Assembly: GCA_964537965.1 (NCBI GenBank) | Contig: CAZIDB010000134.1 | Span: forward strand, 1 to 12,813 | Direction of reading: 5' to 3' | DNA: 12,813 bases | Origin: SURF-24 sp964537965 | Lineage (GTDB): Bacteria > Bacteroidota > Ignavibacteria > Ignavibacteriales > SURF-24 | Shown here: piece by piece, positions 6,497 to 12,813 of the stretch | Layout: each line of letters starts with the position of its first letter | Numbering within the stretch: the stretch's first letter is position 1 | Notes under the pieces: generated by a model | Seen by the model: the letters and a program-made list of their open reading frames with translations, nothing else | What the model was told of the DNA's origin: nothing | Databases searched by the model: none | Made by a program: the position numbers and the translations under genes

Positions 6497-6542
6497 TTGT
6501 AACCGGTAATTATATTATATAAGATCAAATTTTAATAACTAA
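6497..6542. promoter_or_regulatory. Divergent promoter region between the ATP-grasp and TPR genes
   Basis: This 86-base gap must drive both genes. For the minus strand, a perfect TATAAT (complement of 6514-6519) lies 17 bases from a weak TTAGTT (complement of 6537-6542) and 45 bases upstream of the ATP-grasp start. For the plus strand, TTGTAA (6497-6502) and TATAAG (6518-6523) are 15 bases apart, shorter than ideal. The two -10 elements overlap, which would make the two directions compete. The sequence is very AT-rich, so chance matches are likely. Confidence 0.3.
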
Positions 6543-6555
6543 AATAAAGTTTTTT

Positions 6556-8367
6556 ATGTTAAGATACTCTAAGTTGTTGCTCGTGTTAATCGTACTGATT
6601 ACCGGGTGCCAAAGCGATAAAATATCAACAGATAAAGCCAAAGCTAATGAGGTTTCTACCTTAAGTGAAACTGATAGAAACAAGAAAGCAATGGATCACT
6701 TTATTAACGGAAACGTTGCGGATATGAAAGGTGATCATGCTGCTGCCATACTCGAATATCAGGATGCTTTAAAATTGGAAAAATCTCCTGGTGTTCATTA
6801 CGCATTGTCTAAAGATTATTTAATCCTTAACAAACTATCGCTTGCGTTAGATAATGCTAAACAAGCAATAAGGTTGGATTCCTTGAATGCAGATTATTAT
6901 TACCTGCTGGCGGATATTTATACCTCAGCCAGGCAAATGGATTCCGCAGCAATTGCATACGAAAAAATAATCCGTAAAGATTCATCCGATGTTCAGGCTT
7001 TGTTTTTCCTCGCTTCAATTTATGAACAGAACAAACCAACCAAAGCACTTGAAATCTATAAGAAAATTATTGAAACAAACGGACCCGACTGGAATGTTCT
7101 GGCGCGTGTTGCAGAAATTTATAACAGGCTTGGAAATACGGAAGAAGCCGTTAAGTCAGTTGAAGAACTTTCCGCAATTGATCCTTCTAACCTTGACTTG
7201 CAGAAATTAGTAGTTGAGACATATTTGAAAGCAAAAAAATATGATTCAGCTTTAAGCAAAGTTGAGGAATTACTTCAGCAGTTTCCGGATGATTTGGCAT
7301 TGATAGAACTTAAAGGGCAGATATACCTGCAACAGGAAAACTGGGCAGAGGCAGCTAAACAATTTTCACTACTCCTTGATAACCCAAAAATTAATCTGGA
7401 TGCTAAAATTCGTGTTGGTTCAATCTATTTTATTCAATCCATTAAGGATACTACTTTGCTGCCAACAGTAAAAGAAATGTTTACTAAACTAGATAAGGAC
7501 ACTACCGACTGGCAGATTAAAATGTTTCTTGGTGAAATCGCATTAAGAGAAAAGAAAGATACTGTTGCAATTCGTTATTTTAAACAAGTTACTGACTTAG
7601 CCAAGTGGAACGGGGAAGCCTATGTTCGTTTGGGCGGATTATATTTTGACAATAAAAATTATAAAGATGCAATTAGTTTGCTTGAAGATGCAGTAATGAG
7701 TTTTCCTGACGACTTTGCTATTAATCTTATTCTTGGTTTGTCGCTGTCTCAGTCCAACAGTTTTATTGAAGCTGAACCTTACCTGCAAAAATCTGTTGAA
7801 CTAAATCCGAAAGATATTAATGCATTATCTGCATTGGGGTACACGTTAAGCAGACTGAATCAGAATGATGAAGCGATAATATATCTGAACAAGGCTTTGG
7901 TACTTGAACCGAATAACGTGGATTTACTCGGTACACTTGGATTGATTTATAATGAACAAAAGAAGTTTAAAGAATGTGACAGCATTTATTCCAAAGCCCT
8001 GGAGATTGATTCTGCCAATGCATTGGTGCTTAACAATTATGCTTATTCTCTTTCTGAAAGAGGAATTGAATTGCAAAGAGCTTTGAATATGGTATCCAAA
8101 GCAGTTGAAAAAGATCCTAAGAATCCATCCTATCTTGATACCATCGGATGGGTATATTATCAGCTTGGAAATTATGAATTAGCCGAACTGAATATTAGAA
8201 AAGCAATTGACGCTGAACCGGATAATTCAACTATCGTTGAACACCTTGGTGATGTTTTATTTAAAAAGGGAAATAAGACAGAAGCCTTAAGCGTTTGGGA
8301 AAAAGCATTTAAACTGAATTCCGAAAACCAGGACCTGAAAAATAAAATTGAAAAAGGTGAACTGTGA
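6556..8367 (+). CDS. TPR-repeat outer-membrane lipoprotein
   Basis: A lipoprotein signal (LRYSKLLLVLIVLITGC, lipidated Cys18) leads a 603-residue protein built almost entirely of tetratricopeptide repeats from ~residue 45 to the end. Recognisable units include GDHAAAILEYQDALKLEKSP, KNYKDAISLLEDAVMSFPDD and NDEAIIYLNKALVLEPNN. The C-terminal block (NNYAYSLSERG...ALNMVSKAVEKDPKNPSYLDTIGWVYYQLGNYELAELNIRKAI...EHLGDVLFKKG) is the conserved end of a widespread TPR family. TPR arrays are protein-binding scaffolds. It is the first gene of a tight cluster with DUF4292 and EnvC-like proteins, an order familiar to me from Bacteroidota, which points to envelope assembly or division. No Shine-Dalgarno site precedes the ATG, which sits behind a T-run. 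The stop overlaps the next start (GTGA). Confidence 0.9.
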   Translation: MLRYSKLLLVLIVLITGCQSDKISTDKAKANEVSTLSETDRNKKAMDHFINGNVADMKGDHAAAILEYQDALKLEKSPGVHYALSKDYLILNKLSLALDNAKQAIRLDSLNADYYYLLADIYTSARQMDSAAIAYEKIIRKDSSDVQALFFLASIYEQNKPTKALEIYKKIIETNGPDWNVLARVAEIYNRLGNTEEAVKSVEELSAIDPSNLDLQKLVVETYLKAKKYDSALSKVEELLQQFPDDLALIELKGQIYLQQENWAEAAKQFSLLLDNPKINLDAKIRVGSIYFIQSIKDTTLLPTVKEMFTKLDKDTTDWQIKMFLGEIALREKKDTVAIRYFKQVTDLAKWNGEAYVRLGGLYFDNKNYKDAISLLEDAVMSFPDDFAINLILGLSLSQSNSFIEAEPYLQKSVELNPKDINALSALGYTLSRLNQNDEAIIYLNKALVLEPNNVDLLGTLGLIYNEQKKFKECDSIYSKALEIDSANALVLNNYAYSLSERGIELQRALNMVSKAVEKDPKNPSYLDTIGWVYYQLGNYELAELNIRKAIDAEPDNSTIVEHLGDVLFKKGNKTEALSVWEKAFKLNSENQDLKNKIEKGEL

Positions 8368-9149
8368 AATATAAACTTCTGATTATCACTTGCGTATCTA
8401 TTCTGTTCCCGCTTATTTACGGTTGTATTCCTTCAAAGCCAACTGAATCAATCGAAATACTTCCGTCTGAACGTCTTGTTAAAAAATTAGAAGCAAACAG
8501 AAGAAAGATTAAAAACTTTGAAGGTAACGGTACTGTCGGTGTTTCTACTCCGGAACTAAATACTTCCATTAGTTTTAATGTTAAACTTATAAGACCTGAT
8601 TCGGTTTTTGTAGATTTTTATGGACCATTTGGAATTGACCTTGCACAGGCAGTAATCTCATCTAATTATTTTACTTTTTACGATATGATGAACAATGTGG
8701 TTTACAAAGGCCGCAGCGATAATGATGTTTTAAAAAGAATTTTTAAAGTTGATCTTACATTCAACGAATTGATGGATATACTTGTTGGTTCGGTAAACCT
8801 TACTGTTAAGCTTACAAGAGAACCGGATAATTACGAAGTTGTGTATGACAGGTATATTCTTTCCTACAACGAAAATAATTCTGGTAGGAAAAGTAAATAT
8901 TTTGTTGATGTGCGTGAACTTGCAATTACAAAGTACCAGATACTTAATTCTTCGGATAATATTTTAGCTGAAGGTACATATTCCAAATTCCGGGTAATAG
9001 AAAACATTTCAATACCATATTCAATTAAGGTAGAACGTAAAGCTGCTAAACAGGAACTGAATATTGAATACAAGAATATTGTTGTTAATAAAGATAATGT
9101 TCAGATAAAACTCGAAATTCCGGATGATGCTGAAATCATCAATATGTAA
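8364..9149 (+). CDS. DUF4292-family lipoprotein (LolA/LolB-like fold suspected)
   Basis: A 261-residue lipoprotein with signal KYKLLIITCVSILFPLI and lipobox IYGC (lipidated Cys21). The body has the look of DUF4292: helix LVKKLEANRRKIKNFEGNGTVGVSTPELNTSISFNVKLIRPDSVFVDFYGPFGIDLAQAVISSNYFTFYDMMNNVVYKG, then beta strands to the end. Its pattern of an early helix, conserved PDS.....GP.GI and repeated strands recalls the LolA/LolB lipoprotein carriers, so a lipoprotein-handling role at the outer membrane has been a natural suggestion. I treat that as inference. The start is GTG 8364, overlapping the TPR gene's stop by four bases, with AAGGTGA (8354-8360) as ribosome-binding site. It sits between the TPR and EnvC-like genes as usual for this family in Bacteroidota. 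Confidence 0.8.
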   Translation: MKYKLLIITCVSILFPLIYGCIPSKPTESIEILPSERLVKKLEANRRKIKNFEGNGTVGVSTPELNTSISFNVKLIRPDSVFVDFYGPFGIDLAQAVISSNYFTFYDMMNNVVYKGRSDNDVLKRIFKVDLTFNELMDILVGSVNLTVKLTREPDNYEVVYDRYILSYNENNSGRKSKYFVDVRELAITKYQILNSSDNILAEGTYSKFRVIENISIPYSIKVERKAAKQELNIEYKNIVVNKDNVQIKLEIPDDAEIINM

Positions 9150-9152
9150 CGC

Positions 9153-10466
9153 TTGGCCATAAAGTTGAATATTAAGTTGCAGAATTTGAAAAGATATATC
9201 CAAAGCATTCCACATTTAAGATCTACATTAAAGAGATTGCTCATATTTGCATTTTCCCTTCAGGTTATCCTTGTTTTATCTAATTCTATTGCCCAGGAAA
9301 ATGAAGTTATATCAAATAAACAAGGAGAGCTTGACAAATTAAAATTCGAAATACAAAAATTAGAAAGTGATCTTAGGAGTGCTATTCAAAAGGAGAATAA
9401 AGCAGTTGAAGTAATTGAAAATTTTAACAGGCAGAGTTTTCTAATTAATAAGGTTATCGGAACTATTAGGCAAGAGGAAAAAAAGAAAGAAAAAAATATT
9501 GCGGATCTTGAAGCACAAATCCGGACTTATGACAATAAGATCAAATCCTTGAAAGCCGGCTATGCTAAATATGTCTCCTATATTTATAAATATGGCACTG
9601 AAAATAAATGGGCAATGCTGCTGGGTTCAGGTTCAATAAATGAAGCTTTAATCCGGTACAAGTATTTAACAAGAATTACCGATAACAGGGAAAAAGTACT
9701 TGGCAGTTTAAAAGCTACAACAAAAAAATTAAGCGATGCAAAGACCTTTCTTGTAAAGGAGCTTGACGAGAAAATAAAAGTAGTTGAACAAAAGAAAATA
9801 GAAGAACAGGAATTAAAAAGTAAAATTGAAAAACGAAGACAATTTCTTTCTTCGGTTAAGAAAGATAAAGATGCATTGTACGGCGAGATCGAAATTAAAA
9901 AACGTTCGCAAAATGAAATTAAAAAAATTATAGCACGGCTTATTGAAGAAGAAAAAAGAAAGGAATTGGAAAGAAAGAAAGAACTTGCAAGTGCTAATAC
10001 AAAAAAGTATAATGTTAAGGAATCTGTTAAGGAGATAAAGGGTTTTACTCCGGTCAGTGAATCCGGTTCATTTTTTTCTCTTAAAGGGAAATTAAACTGG
10101 CCTGTTGAAAATGGAAAAATTATTCGTAAATTCGGTGAGACAAAAAATCAAAACTTAAATACCATTACTCTGAATTATGGAATTGATATTAAAGCGAATG
10201 AGAATTCTGTTGTAAGGGCTGTTTCTGATGGTGTCGTTTCGTCTATTAGCTGGTTGCCAGGTTTTGGGAGTGTCTTAATACTTACTCATCGGGATGAATA
10301 CAGGACCGTGTATGGTCATCTCTCGGAAATTTATGTGAGTGAGGGAGACAGAGTCGTGCAGGGAAGTTCTATTGCTAAGATTCTTGAAAATACAGATGGG
10401 TATGTTCTGCATTTCGAATTGTGGAGTGAACGTGCAAACCAGAATCCTGAAGCCTGGTTAAGATAA
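9153..10466 (+). CDS. envC: EnvC-like murein hydrolase activator with degenerate LytM domain
   Basis: An uncleaved-looking basic N-region leads to a signal segment (RLLIFAFSLQVILVLSNSIAQ). A long coiled coil follows (~50-290, rich in Lys/Glu, e.g. KQGELDKLKFEIQKLESDL). Then comes a C-terminal LytM/M23 domain (~312-437). In an active M23 enzyme the residues are HxxxD, a YGH-type His, and HxH. Here they are Asn341...Asp345, His389 and Val418-x-His420, so one zinc ligand and one catalytic His are missing. As in E. coli EnvC, the protein probably activates a cell-wall amidase rather than cutting peptidoglycan itself. No ATG exists before the signal. TTG 9153 lies two codons after the DUF4292 stop and in the same frame, and TTG 9165, 9177 or 9186 are alternatives. 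No clear Shine-Dalgarno site is visible, so reinitiation after the upstream stop is likely. Confidence 0.85.
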   Translation: MAIKLNIKLQNLKRYIQSIPHLRSTLKRLLIFAFSLQVILVLSNSIAQENEVISNKQGELDKLKFEIQKLESDLRSAIQKENKAVEVIENFNRQSFLINKVIGTIRQEEKKKEKNIADLEAQIRTYDNKIKSLKAGYAKYVSYIYKYGTENKWAMLLGSGSINEALIRYKYLTRITDNREKVLGSLKATTKKLSDAKTFLVKELDEKIKVVEQKKIEEQELKSKIEKRRQFLSSVKKDKDALYGEIEIKKRSQNEIKKIIARLIEEEKRKELERKKELASANTKKYNVKESVKEIKGFTPVSESGSFFSLKGKLNWPVENGKIIRKFGETKNQNLNTITLNYGIDIKANENSVVRAVSDGVVSSISWLPGFGSVLILTHRDEYRTVYGHLSEIYVSEGDRVVQGSSIAKILENTDGYVLHFELWSERANQNPEAWLR

Positions 10467-10479
10467 CCTGAAATTGAAG

Positions 10480-10507
10480 GATGCTTGATACTGGATTCTT
10501 GAAGTTG
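10480..10507. repeat. Degenerate heptanucleotide tandem repeat
   Basis: Four consecutive 7-base units share a GAtnCTn pattern: GATGCTT (10480-10486), GATACTG (10487-10493), GATTCTT (10494-10500) and GAAGTTG (10501-10507). A weaker GAGTTTA may follow. The run starts 13 bases after the EnvC-like stop codon and is non-coding. It may be a copy of a dispersed short tandem repeat family. Confidence 0.55.
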
Positions 10508-10573
10508 GAGTTTAATTATCATACCTAAATAAAATTCTTATATTTCATTTATGATAAGATTTATTTTATAATA

Positions 10574-11842
10574 ATGATTAAAAGAATAATCAGGAATAAA
10601 ATTCTTATTGAGAACTTTACATCTTTATCGGTGCTTCAGGTATCGAATTATATCTTTCCATTAATAACATTTCCATATTTAGTGCGTGTGTTAGGTCCGG
10701 AGAAATTCGGATTAGTTAATTTTGCAAACGCATTCGTCGCATATTTCAGTGTGTTAATAGATTTTGGATTTAACTTTTCTGCTACAAGAGATATTTCGAT
10801 TAACCGGAATGATCCTGAAAAGATTGAAAGTATTTTTAATGCAGTAATGATTGTAAAGCTATGTTTATTTGTTTTAAGTCTTGTGGTCTTTTCTATTGTT
10901 GTTCTAACTATTCCATTCTTTAAAAATGATGGAATGATTTATATCTATTCTTTCGGATTTGTGTTGGGAAATTTACTTTTTCCGATTTGGTTTTTCCAGG
11001 GTCTGGAAAGGATGAAATATATTGCAATACTGAACGTAACTGCTAAAGCTTTGGTAACGACAATTATATTTCTTTTAATAACAAAGGAATCAGACTTTGA
11101 ATTATTGGTAATATTAAACAGCCTTGGATTTTTATTAGTTGGAATTTGCAGCTTGTTCATAGTAAAATACAAATTTAAAATAAAGTTTTACTTACCTGCT
11201 GTTAGTGAAATTAAATACCAGGTTAAAGAAAGCTGGCAATTATTCCTTTCAAATGTTGCAATAAATCTTTACACAATTTCAAATACTTTTATACTTGGGC
11301 TTTTTACTAATAATACTGTTGTCGGATATTTTTCAGCCGCAGATAAAATAAGAATGGCATTTCAAGGTATATTTTCTACAATATCCCAGACTGTTTATCC
11401 ACACGTTTCTTATTTATTTAAACAATCTTTACAAACAGGCTTTTTGTTTATAAAGAAATTGTTATACGTGGTTGGTTCATTTAGTTTAATAATATCAATT
11501 ACAATATTCGTTTTTGCCAATCAGATTGTATTGATAATTTTAGGTAAAATGTATTTCAATTCTATCCTTGTTTTAAGAATTATATCATTCCTTCCGTTTA
11601 TAATTGTACTGAGTAATATTTTTGGTATTCAGACAATGTTGAATTTGAATATGAAAAAAACATTTACAACAATTATTATCTGTGCAAGTGCAATTAACAT
11701 CATTTTAGCATTAGTACTTGTTCCTGTATATAAAGAAATCGGTACATCTGTTTCAATGCTACTTGCTGAGATATTTGTTTCGAGCAGTATGATTTTTAGT
11801 ATTAAGAGAAACAATAAATCGACTAATATCTCATTTAATTAA
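10574..11842 (+). CDS. Wzx/RfbX-type polysaccharide flippase
   Basis: This 422-residue polytopic membrane protein belongs to the polysaccharide transporter branch of the MOP/MATE-like flippases. The N-terminal block SVLQVSNYIFPLITFPYLVRVLGPEKFGLVNFANAFVAYFSVLIDFGFNFSATRDIS (~18-75) is the family signature. About a dozen hydrophobic segments follow, with the cytoplasmic-side loop LFPIWFFQGLERMKYIAILN and a central KESWQLFLSNVAINLYTISNTFILGLF that starts the second half. Such proteins flip undecaprenyl-linked oligosaccharide units across the inner membrane for O-antigen, capsule or exopolysaccharide assembly. The start ATG at 10574 follows an AT-rich stretch with no Shine-Dalgarno site. The SGNH gene begins six bases after its stop, so the two likely share a transcript and a polysaccharide pathway. 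The glycan is unknown. Confidence 0.9.
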   Translation: MIKRIIRNKILIENFTSLSVLQVSNYIFPLITFPYLVRVLGPEKFGLVNFANAFVAYFSVLIDFGFNFSATRDISINRNDPEKIESIFNAVMIVKLCLFVLSLVVFSIVVLTIPFFKNDGMIYIYSFGFVLGNLLFPIWFFQGLERMKYIAILNVTAKALVTTIIFLLITKESDFELLVILNSLGFLLVGICSLFIVKYKFKIKFYLPAVSEIKYQVKESWQLFLSNVAINLYTISNTFILGLFTNNTVVGYFSAADKIRMAFQGIFSTISQTVYPHVSYLFKQSLQTGFLFIKKLLYVVGSFSLIISITIFVFANQIVLIILGKMYFNSILVLRIISFLPFIIVLSNIFGIQTMLNLNMKKTFTTIIICASAINIILALVLVPVYKEIGTSVSMLLAEIFVSSSMIFSIKRNNKSTNISFN

Positions 11843-11848
11843 CAACGG

Positions 11849-12813
11849 ATGAAAATAGAAAAACAGAGAAAGATCAAAGAAGTAGTTATAGCCACAATAT
11901 TTCTTATAGGGATATTAGAATTTGTAAGCATACTATTTATAAATCCATGGATTGGACAGTATTGGCGAAATGAATTTCAAAATTTTAGCGATGTAATGTC
12001 AAATTATTTTTGGATTATTTTAAGTATTTCAATCAGTACAGTAAGTTTGTGCTATATTGTTAAGAAATTGCAATCGGATTTAATGTTAAATATTCTGATA
12101 CTATTTACTTCTGTTTCGATTATTATTTTAGTTGATAGAATACTACTTGTCAAGTTTGGACTTCCACTATGGACTTTTGATACGGAAATTCATTATAAAC
12201 ACCGACCTTTTGTTATGAGAAATTGGGGAGAACAATACTCTAATAAACCAATTAAAATTAATAGTTACGGTTTTCATGATGATGAGTTTCCTATAAAGAA
12301 AAAGGAAAAAGAATTTCGAGCCATTGCTTTTGGAAATTCAATTACAATGGGGCATGGATTGACATACAACGAATCATTTCCAAATATTCTTGAGAAGCTG
12401 TTGAATAAAGGAAAAAGTAAATATGAATCTTTTCAGATCATAAATGCTGGAGTTCAGGGTTATGCAACTTTTCAGGAACTCGTAACATTGAAAAGGTCGA
12501 TTACTTTCCAACCTGATTTAATTATTCTAGGCTTTTGTTTAAATGATATTACTGAACCTTTTAGAGTGAATAAACTGTTAGGGGGAAGTGGGATCGATTA
12601 TCATAAGATTTTACAAAGTACTGATTGGTTTACAGCGTATTTATCAAATGAAACCGGATTTGGTAGATTAATTCAATTCTTATTTTATACAAACAAGTTA
12701 AATGGTTTTAAAGAACAGGAATTGAACGATATTCGAGCACTATGTTCCAATAACACAGATAAAATATTTTTTAAGAATTGGAAAAAAACACTTAATGATC
12801 TACAAGAATTTTA
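11849..12813 (+). CDS. Membrane-anchored SGNH/GDSL hydrolase or acyl-esterase, cut by the window end
   Basis: An open frame of 321 codons runs from ATG 11849 to the end of the window without a stop, so the gene is partial at its 3' end. Three hydrophobic segments are predicted by eye (~13-32, ~53-73, ~82-103). The globular part starts near INSYGFHDDEFP. SGNH blocks are visible: block I FGNSIT with candidate catalytic Ser164, block II NAG (199-201) with its Gly, and block III GFCLND (228-233) with Asn232. The C-terminal Asp/His block lies beyond the window. Block I has Asn where classical GDSL has Asp. Proteins of this type next to flippases often remove or add acyl groups on surface polysaccharides; that role is inferred from position. 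The start is 6 bases after the flippase stop and has no good Shine-Dalgarno site. Confidence 0.8.
   Translation, partial: MKIEKQRKIKEVVIATIFLIGILEFVSILFINPWIGQYWRNEFQNFSDVMSNYFWIILSISISTVSLCYIVKKLQSDLMLNILILFTSVSIIILVDRILLVKFGLPLWTFDTEIHYKHRPFVMRNWGEQYSNKPIKINSYGFHDDEFPIKKKEKEFRAIAFGNSITMGHGLTYNESFPNILEKLLNKGKSKYESFQIINAGVQGYATFQELVTLKRSITFQPDLIILGFCLNDITEPFRVNKLLGGSGIDYHKILQSTDWFTAYLSNETGFGRLIQFLFYTNKLNGFKEQELNDIRALCSNNTDKIFFKNWKKTLNDLQEF

Noticed and set aside
10516..10557. TTATCAT/ATGATAA inverted repeat before the flippase, as terminator or operator
   Set aside because: Seven AT-rich pairs around a 28-base loop with no T-run are weak and expected by chance in this composition.
1..12813. 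tRNA, rRNA, CRISPR array, insertion sequence, phage or attachment-site features
   Set aside because: No cloverleaf, regularly spaced direct repeats, transposase or integrase motifs, or long terminal inverted repeats were seen on either strand.

Overview
This AT-rich window most likely comes from a member of the Bacteroidota/Chlorobiota side of the tree, and Ignavibacteria is my best guess. The reasons are the gene set (a TPR lipoprotein, a DUF4292 lipoprotein and an EnvC-like protein in a row, FadL/OmpP1-type barrels, many lipoproteins), the AT-rich codon use, and a mix of clear and absent Shine-Dalgarno sites. The lineage is an inference from gene content. Nothing here is a direct phylogenetic marker, and there are no rRNA or tRNA genes, CRISPR arrays or insertion sequences.

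Layout. (1) 51-869 encodes an exported beta-rich protein that looks like a YjbH/GfcD-type outer-membrane barrel, followed by a probable terminator. (2) 1031-4522 is a tight four-gene operon. Three small, low-complexity lipoproteins are followed by a FadL/OmpP1-family barrel. The lipoproteins all start their mature form with Cys-Tyr and all end in Arg-Arg-Arg. The Arg codons of each tail are also the purine-rich ribosome-binding site of the next gene. The 161-base leader contains paired inverted repeats in A-B-A'-B' order. The operon ends in a clear intrinsic terminator. (3) 4602-5558 is rsgA, the ribosome-assembly GTPase. Its only family-consistent start is an ATA codon behind a perfect AGGAGG, and its possible promoter overlaps the upstream terminator. 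(4) 5564-6469, on the minus strand and convergent with rsgA, is a RimK-like ATP-grasp protein of unknown substrate. (5) 6556-10466 is a cell-envelope operon encoding a TPR lipoprotein, a DUF4292 lipoprotein and an EnvC-like coiled-coil protein with a degenerate LytM domain. (6) After a 107-base spacer with a degenerate 7-base tandem repeat come a Wzx-type flippase (10574-11842) and an SGNH/GDSL hydrolase cut by the window edge (11849 to the end).

Taken together, most of the window serves the cell envelope: outer-membrane barrels, lipoproteins, control of peptidoglycan hydrolysis, and surface-polysaccharide export and modification. The least explained part is the lipoprotein cassette at 1031-3080. 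Its paralogy, charge segregation, CxxCH motif and coupled RRR/ribosome-binding-site ends suggest an undescribed surface or periplasmic assembly that works with the adjacent barrel. That function is inferred; only the sequence patterns are observed.
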